DNA from: an uncultured Porphyromonadaceae bacterium
Lineage (GTDB): Bacteria; Bacteroidota; Bacteroidia; Bacteroidales; Muribaculaceae
DNA length: 11,909 nt
Direction of reading: 5' to 3'
Assembly: GCA_902475285.1 (NCBI GenBank)
Contig: CABRZA010000072.1
Coordinates: forward strand, 1 to 11,909
Each line of letters opens with the position of its first letter. Positions within the stretch are counted from its first letter, which is position 1. Positions 5,653-11,909 of the stretch are shown in pieces. Below the pieces are notes generated by a model, which was not told the origin of the DNA, searched no databases, and worked only from the letters and a program-made list of their open reading frames with translations. Position numbers and translations under genes: made by a program.

Positions 5653-7109
5653 TGAAGCACGAAGAAGAATTCGGCCGCAACGCGGCATGGCGCGAGGAGC
5701 TTCGCGCCGCTATGCCGGCCAAGGAGCGCACACAGCTGCCCCGCGTGCGCATGCCCCAGCTCGACCCGGAGTATCGCGTTGCCAACAACGAGGAGGTGAA
5801 CCGCGGTCTCGATGCCGCTCAGGCCGTGGCCGAGGCCACGCGATGCCTCGACTGCCCCACGCCAACATGCGTCGAGGGCTGCCCGGTCAACATCGCCATC
5901 CCCGATTTCATAAAGCAGATACAGCGCGGGCGCTCCGACCTTGCCGCCGCAGTGCTCAAGCGCACCAGCGCACTGCCTGCCGTCTGTGGCCGTGTGTGCC
6001 CCCAGGAGAAGCAGTGCGAGAGCCGATGCATATACCATAAGATGAAGAAGGAGCCCGTCGCCATCGGCTACCTCGAGCGCTTCGCCGCCGACAGCGAGAT
6101 AGCCCGCGGCGGCACGAAGGCCGAAATGGCCGGGCCCAACGGCATACGCGTGGCCGTCGCCGGGTCCGGACCCGCAGGTCTCTCGTTTGCCGGCGCCATG
6201 GCCCGCATGGGCTTTGAGGTCGACGTCTTCGAAGCCCTCCACGAGGTGGGCGGCGTGCTGAAATACGGCATTCCCGAGTTCCGCCTCCCCAATAGCGTTG
6301 TCGACGCCGAGCTCGACGCCCTCCGCGCCATGGGCGTCCGCTTCCATACCGACGTAATCATCGGCAAGACAATAACCTACGACGAGCTCCTGAGCCGCGG
6401 CTACCGTGGCATCTTCGTAGCCTCGGGCGCAGGCCTGCCGCGATTCATGGGCGTCCCGGGCGAGAACTTCTGCGGCGTCCTGTCGAGCAACGAGTACCTC
6501 ACTCGCATCAACCTCATGGGCGCCGGCCGTGATGGCCACGACACTCCCGCGCCCCAAGGGCGACGCGTGGCCGTGATAGGCGGCGGCAACACCGCCATGG
6601 ACTCCGTCCGCACCGCCCGACGCATGGGCGCAGAGAAGGCCATGATAATCTACCGCCGCAGCGAGGCCGAGATGCCCGCCCGCGCCGAGGAAGTGCTTCA
6701 CGCCAAGGAGGAGGGAGTGGAGTTTGTCACCCTTGCCAACCCCGTTGAGTACCTCGCCGACGAACGCGGACATGTGCGTGCCGTGCGCGTACAGCGCATG
6801 CGGTTGGGCGAGCCCGACGCCTCGGGTCGCCGAAGCCCCGAACCTATCCCCGGCGCCGTCGACGAGATAGAAATCGACCTTGCCGTTGTGAGCGTGGGTG
6901 TGTCGCCCAATCCTTTGATACCCAATAGTATCGACGGTCTCGACGTGACGCAGCGCGGCACCATAGCCGTCGACGGTGACCTTTGTTCGTCCATCCCGAT
7001 GCTTTATGCCGGCGGTGACATAGTGCGCGGTGGCGCCACGGTGATACTCGCCATGGGCGACGGTCGCCGCGGCGCCGAGAATATGGCCGCACGTCTTTTG
7101 AATAAGTAA
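5649..7109 (+). CDS. NfnB-like FAD/iron-sulfur NADPH oxidoreductase (GltD family)
   Basis: Large subunit partner of the preceding gene. Characterised NfnAB couples NADPH, NAD+ and ferredoxin by flavin-based electron bifurcation; annotation often calls such proteins NADPH-dependent glutamate synthase small chain. The 486-residue product carries eight N-terminal cysteines for two [4Fe-4S] clusters: C66, C69, C74, C78 and C113, C117, C123, C127. Then come an FAD-binding GSGPAG (172-177) with GGVLKYGIPEFRLP, an NADPH-binding GGGN (311-314) with TARRMGA, and a final YAGGDIVRGGATVILAMGDGR that closes the FAD site. The ATG at 5649 overlaps the upstream TGA; a second ATG follows at 5652. No glutamate synthase large subunit is in the window, which favours NfnB over GltD. 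The znuA-like gene starts on the next base after its stop. Confidence 0.87.
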   Translation: MMKHEEEFGRNAAWREELRAAMPAKERTQLPRVRMPQLDPEYRVANNEEVNRGLDAAQAVAEATRCLDCPTPTCVEGCPVNIAIPDFIKQIQRGRSDLAAAVLKRTSALPAVCGRVCPQEKQCESRCIYHKMKKEPVAIGYLERFAADSEIARGGTKAEMAGPNGIRVAVAGSGPAGLSFAGAMARMGFEVDVFEALHEVGGVLKYGIPEFRLPNSVVDAELDALRAMGVRFHTDVIIGKTITYDELLSRGYRGIFVASGAGLPRFMGVPGENFCGVLSSNEYLTRINLMGAGRDGHDTPAPQGRRVAVIGGGNTAMDSVRTARRMGAEKAMIIYRRSEAEMPARAEEVLHAKEEGVEFVTLANPVEYLADERGHVRAVRVQRMRLGEPDASGRRSPEPIPGAVDEIEIDLAVVSVGVSPNPLIPNSIDGLDVTQRGTIAVDGDLCSSIPMLYAGGDIVRGGATVILAMGDGRRGAENMAARLLNK

Positions 7110-7988
7110 ATGAGAATCAATACACTGCATATCCTCGCCGCCGCTTGCGTCCTCGCGCTTTCGGCTTGCTCGCGTCGCGCCGCCGACAAGCCCTTGCTTA
7201 TGGTGAGCGTCGAGCCCCAGCGCGCCGTGCTCGAGCGCCTGGTGGGCGACGAGTTCGAGGTAGCGAGCCTCCTCGGCCGAGGTTCCGATCCGGAAAACTT
7301 CGAGCCATCGATGGGCGAGCGTCTGCGTGTCGATGCCGCCGAAGTTTACTTCGCCACGGGCGTGCTTCCTTTCGAGGAGCGCCTGCGCGAATCGTCGGAC
7401 ACGCGCTTTGCCGACACGTCGGAGGGCGTGGAGTTTATCTACGGCACCCACAGCCATGCCGGCGAAGAGCACGGCCACGACTGCGACGACGGCCACGGCC
7501 ACAGCGGCGCTCCCGACCCGCACTACTGGACGTCGGCCCGCGAGGCCAAGGTCATCGCCGCCAACATGGCCGCTGTGCTCGCCAAGCTCCACCCCGAGAT
7601 GGCCGACAGCATCCGTGCACGCCTCAACCGCGCCGTAGCCCACTACGACAGCCTCGATGCGGCGCTTGCCGGGCGTCTGGCTCCCGTGCGCAGCCGCAGC
7701 TTCGCGGTGTGGCATCCCTCGCTGAGCTATTTCGCGCGCGACTACGGCTTGCGCCAGCTTACCCTCGGCGCCGAAGGCAAGGAGCTTTCCGCCCGCGCAC
7801 TCGGTGAGGCCATATCGCGTGCTCGGGCCGACAGCGTGGCGGTCTTCTTCTATCAGGAGGCCGTCGACTCCCGTCAGGCCGGTGCCATGAGCGCCGGCAT
7901 AGGCTCGAGGCTTGTAAGAATCAACTCCATGGCCTACGACTGGGAAGGCCAGCTTATACTTGCCGCCGATGCACTTGCCAGGCCATAG
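7110..7988 (+). CDS. ZnuA-like zinc/manganese-binding lipoprotein
   Basis: Substrate-binding component of a cluster A-I metal ABC importer, predicted to capture zinc at the outer face of the inner membrane. The 292-residue product starts with a lipoprotein signal peptide and lipobox LSAC, Cys20 being the lipidated residue. A His-rich loop at 114-131 (six His plus one Cys) is typical of zinc rather than manganese binders. Likely metal ligands are His138 (DPHYW), His202 (VWHPSLSYF) and an acidic residue near Glu250 (YQEAVDSR). The first family ligand, normally His in a PHxYEP-type motif, is replaced: the sequence is DPENFEPS at 60-67, with Glu62 at that place. It directly abuts the NfnB-like gene and overlaps the ATPase gene by 20 bases. 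Gene order supports zinc import; specificity is inferred from the His loop. Confidence 0.88.
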   Translation: MRINTLHILAAACVLALSACSRRAADKPLLMVSVEPQRAVLERLVGDEFEVASLLGRGSDPENFEPSMGERLRVDAAEVYFATGVLPFEERLRESSDTRFADTSEGVEFIYGTHSHAGEEHGHDCDDGHGHSGAPDPHYWTSAREAKVIAANMAAVLAKLHPEMADSIRARLNRAVAHYDSLDAALAGRLAPVRSRSFAVWHPSLSYFARDYGLRQLTLGAEGKELSARALGEAISRARADSVAVFFYQEAVDSRQAGAMSAGIGSRLVRINSMAYDWEGQLILAADALARP

Positions 7989-8715
7989 CGACCCCTGCCG
8001 TTGTAGCCATTGCCGCCATGCCGGCGACGAGCGCGTCCCCCTGCTCTCGATGTGCGGCGTGGAGTTCCGCCGCGAGGGCCGAACGGTGCTTTCCGATGTG
8101 AATTTCACCGTCGACCACGGCGACTTCGTGGCCATCACCGGCCCCAACGGCGGCGGCAAGACCACCCTGCTGAGGCTTATGCTGGGCCTCCTCAGGCCCG
8201 ACGCGGGGCATATCGACTACTTCTCGGCCGACGGCATGCCCCATGCCGCGCCCCCTTACCGCCCCGGCTACCTGCCGCAGAAGAACACCGTCGACTCGCA
8301 TTTCCCCATCACCGTGGGCGAGGTGGTGGCCTCCGGCCTGCTGGGCATCAAGAACCTGTCGGCCTCCGACCGCAAGAAAGCCATCGCGCGCGCCCTCGAG
8401 CTCACGGGCCTCCGGGAGCTTGCATCGCGGCCGATAGGGCGCCTGTCGGGCGGACAGCTCCAGCGCGCCCTCTTCGGACGTGCCATTGTGTCCGACCCTC
8501 CCGTGCTTGTCCTCGACGAGCCCCTGAGCTACATCGACCGCGACTACGAGCACCGCATGTGCGACATTGTGGCCGACCTCTCGCACCGCACAACCATACT
8601 CTTGGTAAGCCACCAGATGAGCGAGATTGCCGCCACGGCAAACCGCCACATCATTGTCGACCACACCCTCACCGAGTGCACCCACGAGCACCACTACCGG
8701 CCCCCGGAGTGCTGA
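7969..8715 (+). CDS. ZnuC-like metal ABC transporter ATPase
   Basis: Cytoplasmic ATPase of a zinc-type ABC importer. The 248-residue product has Walker A GPNGGGKT (58-65), Q-loop LPQKNTVDSHFP with the metal-family IT(V)GEVV that follows, signature LSGGQ (159-163), Walker B VLVLDEP with D183 and E184, a D-loop SYID, and switch His in LLVSHQMSE. The first fold strand (VPLLSMCGVEF) lies downstream of a start at 7969 and is cut by the later ATG at 8050, so the 7969 ATG, inside the end of the znuA-like gene, is the best start; a TTG at 7960 is possible. This leaves a short N-terminal extension with CRCSHCRH (residues 10-17), and the C terminus is also His/Cys-rich (HTLTECTHEHHYRPPEC). No permease gene follows; the next gene has its own promoter. 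Confidence 0.88.
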   Translation: MHLPGHSDPCRCSHCRHAGDERVPLLSMCGVEFRREGRTVLSDVNFTVDHGDFVAITGPNGGGKTTLLRLMLGLLRPDAGHIDYFSADGMPHAAPPYRPGYLPQKNTVDSHFPITVGEVVASGLLGIKNLSASDRKKAIARALELTGLRELASRPIGRLSGGQLQRALFGRAIVSDPPVLVLDEPLSYIDRDYEHRMCDIVADLSHRTTILLVSHQMSEIAATANRHIIVDHTLTECTHEHHYRPPEC

Positions 8716-8773
8716 TTTCGCCCCGATAGCTATGTTTTTGCCCGCAAATAGGCCCTTATTCGGATTTTTTCCC

Positions 8774-8781
8774 TAACTTTG
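8774..8781 (+). promoter_or_regulatory. -7 box upstream of the lipoprotein-pepT-miaA genes
   Basis: TAACTTTG, followed by GCA, matches TAnnTTTG and two other promoters in the window. No good TTTG is found at -33. Start of transcription is expected near 8788, leaving a leader of about 15-21 bases. This separates the downstream genes from the nfn-znu group. Confidence 0.7.
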
Positions 8782-8802
8782 CAAATCATCAACCCTAAAA
8801 TA

Positions 8803-9597
8803 ATGACTATGAAAAGGAACAAAGGTCTGTGGCTGGCCGTCGTGGCCCTATGTGTGGGCATCGTGGCCTCGTGTACGGGCAAGAAAGCCGACAACGGCGT
8901 GCTCGTCGAGCAGGCCGCCCGCATCAACACCGAACTTACCGCCCTCGCCGACGGCAGCGAAATGTTCATCGAAAGCGCATCCGCTGCTTTCGCCGACGGT
9001 ACCCTTACCGTCGACATCGCTTTTGCCGACAGCATAATAAACGTCGACATGTGCTCCGACGCCCTGGTGCAGTTCGCCCTCTCGCAGTATCTCAAAGCGC
9101 ATACCGGCGCCGACCTCGACGCCACCCTCAATACCCTGGGCAAGGAGAAGGGCATAATGAGCCTGCATCTCGCCGACGTTTACGGAAACACAAAGATTGT
9201 CGACCTCCCCTCGGCCACCGTCAAGCGCCTTGCCGTGGCAAAGATGTCGGAACTCCCCGTGGCCGAAGTGCGCTCCAACGTCGTCGACATCATGGCACAG
9301 CGCTGCGCACAGTATGCCGCCGCCGTCAACGCCACCGGCTGCACCTTCGGCTACGCCGCCAGCTTCGCTCAGTATACCCTTACATTCCGCAACGCACACG
9401 CCTTCGCCAACCAGACCACGGGAAGCCTCACGGGCCGCTATCAGACAGCACTCCGCGCCGTCTACGACAACTACGGTGCCTGCGCACCCATGGTGAGCGA
9501 TATGTTGCAGGCGCTGCAAATCGACGGATACCGCTTCATCTACTCCGCCGACGGCAAGGAGCTCAAATGCGCGCTCCCCTGGCGTATGATAATCTGA
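8803..9597 (+). CDS. lipoprotein of unknown function
   Basis: I do not recognise this family. The product is 264 residues from the ATG at 8803, or 262 from the ATG at 8809, which gives a more natural signal peptide (MKRNKG then a hydrophobic LWLAVVALCVGIV core). The lipobox is VASC with the lipidated cysteine at residue 22 of the shorter form. The residues after it (TGKKADN) lack the acidic surface-export signal of Bacteroidetes lipoproteins, so a periplasm-facing location is inferred. The mature part mixes strand-rich stretches (MFIESASAAF, LTVDIAFADSIINV, YRFIYSADG) with alanine-rich helices and holds five cysteines, odd for a periplasmic domain unless they pair. It has its own promoter and sits 15 bases before pepT, so it leads that operon. 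Base composition matches the neighbours; no sign of transfer. Confidence 0.8.
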   Translation: MTMKRNKGLWLAVVALCVGIVASCTGKKADNGVLVEQAARINTELTALADGSEMFIESASAAFADGTLTVDIAFADSIINVDMCSDALVQFALSQYLKAHTGADLDATLNTLGKEKGIMSLHLADVYGNTKIVDLPSATVKRLAVAKMSELPVAEVRSNVVDIMAQRCAQYAAAVNATGCTFGYAASFAQYTLTFRNAHAFANQTTGSLTGRYQTALRAVYDNYGACAPMVSDMLQALQIDGYRFIYSADGKELKCALPWRMII

Positions 9598-9612
9598 AAC
9601 AACTTCTGAATC

Positions 9613-10854
9613 ATGAACTTAGTTGACCGATTCCTCCAATATGTGAAGTTCGACACGCAGAGCGACGAACTCACCAATATGACGCCCTCAACCCCGGGGC
9701 AGATGATATTCGCCGAGCACCTGCTCGACGAGCTTAAAAACATGGGCCTGAGCAATATAACCCTCGACGACAACGGCTATCTCATGGCCACGCTGCCGGG
9801 CAATCTCCCCGCCGGCGAGAAGGTGCCAACGGTGGGCTTCATAGCGCACCTCGACACGTCGCCCGACATGTCGGGCCGCCATGTGTCGCCCCGCATCATC
9901 GAAAGCTATCAGGGCGGCGACATCACCCTCAACGCCGACGAGGGCATAGTGCTCTCGCCGGCGCAGTTCCCCGAGCTGGAAAACTACGAGGGGCAGGCAC
10001 TCATCGTCACCGACGGCACCACGCTTCTCGGCGCCGACGACAAGGCCGGCATCGCCGAAATCATCACGGCCGTGGCCTACCTGCAAGAGCATCCCGAAAT
10101 CAAGCACGGCGACGTGCGCATAGCCTTCAACCCCGACGAGGAGATAGGCCAAGGTGCCCACAAGTTCGACGTGGAGCAGTTCGGCGCCGACTGGGCCTAC
10201 ACCATGGACGGCGGCGAGATAGGCGAGCTCGAATACGAGAACTTCAACGCCGCCGTGGCACGCGTCACCTTCGCCGGCCGCAACGTGCACCCCGGCTACG
10301 CAAAGCACAAGATGATCAACTCAATGCGCATAGCCAACCAGTTCGTCATCATGCTTCCGCGTTGGGAGACCCCCGAGCACACCGAGGACTACGAGGGCTT
10401 CTACCACCTGGTGTCGATGGAGGGTACGGTCGAGAAAACCGTGCTCACCTACATAATCCGCGACCACGACCGCGACCGCTTCGAGCGACGCAAGAAGGAG
10501 CTCGAGCACCTCGCGCGCAAGATAAACCATGAGTTCCCCGACTGCTGCTCGCTCGAAATCAAGGACCAGTACTACAACATGCGCGAGAAAATCGAGCCGG
10601 TGAAGTACATCGTCGACATCGCCGAGGAGGCCATGCGCCGTGCCGGCGTCAAGCCAAAGGTGCAGCCCATACGCGGCGGTACAGATGGCGCGCAGCTCTC
10701 GTTCAAGGGTCTCCCGTGCCCCAACATCTTCGCCGGCGGCCTCAACTTCCACGGACGCTACGAGTTCGTGCCCGTGCCCTCGATGGAGAAGGCCACGGAA
10801 GTCATCGTCGAAATCGTGCGCATGGTCGGCGCCGGCGCCGGCAACGCACAATGA
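9613..10854 (+). CDS. pepT: peptidase T (tripeptide aminopeptidase)
   Basis: Cytoplasmic M20-family di-zinc aminopeptidase that removes the N-terminal residue of tripeptides during peptide use and turnover. The 413-residue length is usual. All expected metal and catalytic residues are visible: His79 and Asp81 in AHLDTSPD, bridging Asp142 in GADDKAG, the catalytic pair Glu176-Glu177 in PDEEIG, Asp199 in MDGG and His380 in FHGRYEF, all close to the Salmonella PepT positions. The dimerisation/lid domain lies between about 210 and 330, and the tail GGTDGAQLSFKGLPCPN is a family hallmark. The ATG at 9613 gives the standard start (MNLVDRFLQYVKFDTQSDE). It lies 15 bases after the lipoprotein gene and its TGA overlaps the ATG of miaA. 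Confidence 0.97.
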   Translation: MNLVDRFLQYVKFDTQSDELTNMTPSTPGQMIFAEHLLDELKNMGLSNITLDDNGYLMATLPGNLPAGEKVPTVGFIAHLDTSPDMSGRHVSPRIIESYQGGDITLNADEGIVLSPAQFPELENYEGQALIVTDGTTLLGADDKAGIAEIITAVAYLQEHPEIKHGDVRIAFNPDEEIGQGAHKFDVEQFGADWAYTMDGGEIGELEYENFNAAVARVTFAGRNVHPGYAKHKMINSMRIANQFVIMLPRWETPEHTEDYEGFYHLVSMEGTVEKTVLTYIIRDHDRDRFERRKKELEHLARKINHEFPDCCSLEIKDQYYNMREKIEPVKYIVDIAEEAMRRAGVKPKVQPIRGGTDGAQLSFKGLPCPNIFAGGLNFHGRYEFVPVPSMEKATEVIVEIVRMVGAGAGNAQ

Positions 10855-11747
10855 CGCGCCCCACCGTTGTAGTGGTCACCGGCCCGACGGCGTCGGGCAA
10901 AACTGCTCTTGCCATAGAGCTGGCGCAGTGGCTCGGCACCGAGATTGTGTCGGCCGACTCGCGCCAGATATATCGCGACATTCCCATAGGCACGGCCGCC
11001 CCCGACGCAGCTCAGAGGGCGGCTGTGCCGCATCATTTGGTGGGATTCCTGCCGCTCGACGCCTATTACAGCGCCGCATGTTTCGAGGCCGATGCCATGC
11101 GCATTGTCGCCGACATCCTCGGGCGCCACGGCTCGGCTGTGGTGTGCGGAGGCTCGATGATGTATGTCGACGCCCTTGCGCGAGGCATCGACGAGATGCC
11201 AACCGTGAGCGACGGCGTGCGCGACTATGTGCTGCGTATGTACACCGAGCAGGGGCTCGACGCCGTGCTGGCGCAGTTGCAGATATGCGACCCCGACTAT
11301 TACGCCGAAGTCGACCGCCGCAACCCCCGCCGTGTGATCCATGCCGTGGAGGTGAGCCTGCAGGCCGGAGTGCCTTACTCGTCGCTCCGCACGGGGAAGC
11401 CAAAGGAGAGGCCTTTCGACATTGTGAAGCTGGCCATCGACCTCCCGCGCGAGGAGCTCTTCGGGCGCATACGCCGCCGCGTGGACCAAATGATAGCCGA
11501 CGGACTCGTCGACGAGGCGCGCCGAGCCTTCGCTCAGGGCGATTTCAATTCACTCAATACCGTGGGATACAAGGAGATGCGCCAATACCTTGCCGGCGGC
11601 ATCACTTTGGTTGACACCGCCGAACGCATAGCCCGCAACACCCGCGTCTACGCAAAAAAGCAACTCACCTGGCTGCGCCGCACCCCCGACGTGCACTACC
11701 TCCCGGCATCCTCCCCCACCACCGCCGCCAAGCTTTTGTTGCACTAA
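10851..11747 (+). CDS. miaA: tRNA dimethylallyltransferase
   Basis: Cytoplasmic enzyme that adds a dimethylallyl group to A37 of tRNAs reading codons beginning with U, the first step toward i6A/ms2i6A. The 298-residue product has the P-loop GPTASGKT at 11-18, DSRQIY at 36-41 with the catalytic Asp36, GTAAP for substrate tRNA contact, the VCGGSMMYVDAL strand, RRNPRRVIHAVEV, LNTVGYKEM, and the C-terminal TRVYAKKQLTWLRR that contacts tRNA. Length and motif order are complete. The ATG overlaps the pepT TGA as ATGA, so the two should be translationally coupled. Frames that run across the pepT end in this region are not extensions of it. Confidence 0.96.
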   Translation: MTRPTVVVVTGPTASGKTALAIELAQWLGTEIVSADSRQIYRDIPIGTAAPDAAQRAAVPHHLVGFLPLDAYYSAACFEADAMRIVADILGRHGSAVVCGGSMMYVDALARGIDEMPTVSDGVRDYVLRMYTEQGLDAVLAQLQICDPDYYAEVDRRNPRRVIHAVEVSLQAGVPYSSLRTGKPKERPFDIVKLAIDLPREELFGRIRRRVDQMIADGLVDEARRAFAQGDFNSLNTVGYKEMRQYLAGGITLVDTAERIARNTRVYAKKQLTWLRRTPDVHYLPASSPTTAAKLLLH

Positions 11748-11784
11748 CGCCCCGATTTTTGCCAAATCACCGATTAGCGCCGAG

Positions 11785-11813
11785 TAGTGGCACAATACAT
11801 TGCAATGCCACTA
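11785..11813. repeat. hairpin downstream of miaA
   Basis: TAGTGGCA (11785-11792) pairs perfectly with TGCCACTA (11806-11813) around a 13-base loop. It lies 37 bases after the miaA stop. No T tract follows on either strand, so it could be a transcript 3' end or a protein-binding palindrome; a standard intrinsic terminator is not supported. Confidence 0.5.
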
Positions 11814-11840
11814 ACTTAAAGGCACAACCACGAAGTAGGA

Positions 11841-11853
11841 GGGTGTTGCAAAA
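11841..11853 (+). repeat. edge repeat, possible insertion-sequence end (right)
   Basis: GGGTGTTGCAAAA is the exact reverse complement of 40-52 and points out of the window. An 8-bp direct repeat AAGTAGGA sits immediately before it (11833-11840) and again at 11859-11866. The remaining 56 bases to the window end are AT-rich compared with the genes and contain no recognisable coding start. An insertion-sequence end is likely but not proven. Confidence 0.35.
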
Positions 11854-11909
11854 CTCAAAAGTAGGAAACAATCATTTTTGGGTGCATATATCCAAAGCAC
11901 TGGTTAGCA

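Noticed and set aside
5634..8165. 843-codon open frame on the - strand opposite the NfnB-like and ZnuA-like genes
   Set aside because: It lies antisense to two genes with complete conserved motifs. Its Ala/Gly/His/Val-rich product shows no domain; GC-rich codons opposite keep stops rare.
10640..11614. 324-codon + frame spanning the end of pepT and most of miaA
   Set aside because: It overlaps two clearly identified genes in another frame and gives an Arg/Pro/Ser-rich, motif-free product.

Overview
The window looks like a chromosomal piece of a GC-rich member of the Bacteroidales; the gene content and style would fit Muribaculaceae or a relative, but genus is inference. The supporting signs are four Bacteroidetes-type -7 boxes (TAnnTTTG, three of them TAACTTTG followed by GC), the absence of convincing Shine-Dalgarno sequences, tight ATGA gene overlaps, and PheS, Lgt and ZnuA sequences of the kind seen in that phylum. 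All protein genes lie on the + strand; one tRNA gene lies on the - strand.

Layout: (1) 1-114, a left edge with a 13-bp sequence that recurs inverted at the right edge (possible insertion-sequence ends). (2) 128-3198, a likely operon of an AGCS sodium:alanine symporter, lgt (lipoprotein lipidation) and a periplasmic TPR protein. (3) 3199-3756, a dense noncoding stretch: a modular array of hairpins (3276-3416), then a tRNA-Thr(CGT) gene with its own promoter and terminator on the - strand, then the pheS promoter. (4) 3757-4773, pheS, followed by an 84-base gap with an 18-bp tandem repeat. (5) 4858-8715, four tightly packed genes: a two-subunit NfnAB-like flavin/iron-sulfur transhydrogenase (often mislabelled glutamate synthase small subunit) coupled directly to a ZnuA-like zinc-binding lipoprotein and a ZnuC-like ATPase, with no permease. 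(6) 8803-11747, its own promoter, then an unrecognised lipoprotein, pepT and miaA. (7) 11748-11909, a hairpin and the second copy of the edge sequence.

Most of the content is housekeeping: translation (pheS, tRNA-Thr, miaA), envelope maturation (lgt, which would lipidate the two lipoproteins seen here), peptide and amino-acid use (agcS, pepT), redox balance (nfnAB) and metal uptake (znuAC). I do not see an obvious new enzyme system, defence locus or CRISPR array. The least explained parts are the hairpin array, the matching edge repeats, the zinc importer lacking a permease with Cys/His-rich ATPase ends, a tRNA gene with two A·C mismatches, and the unassigned lipoprotein.
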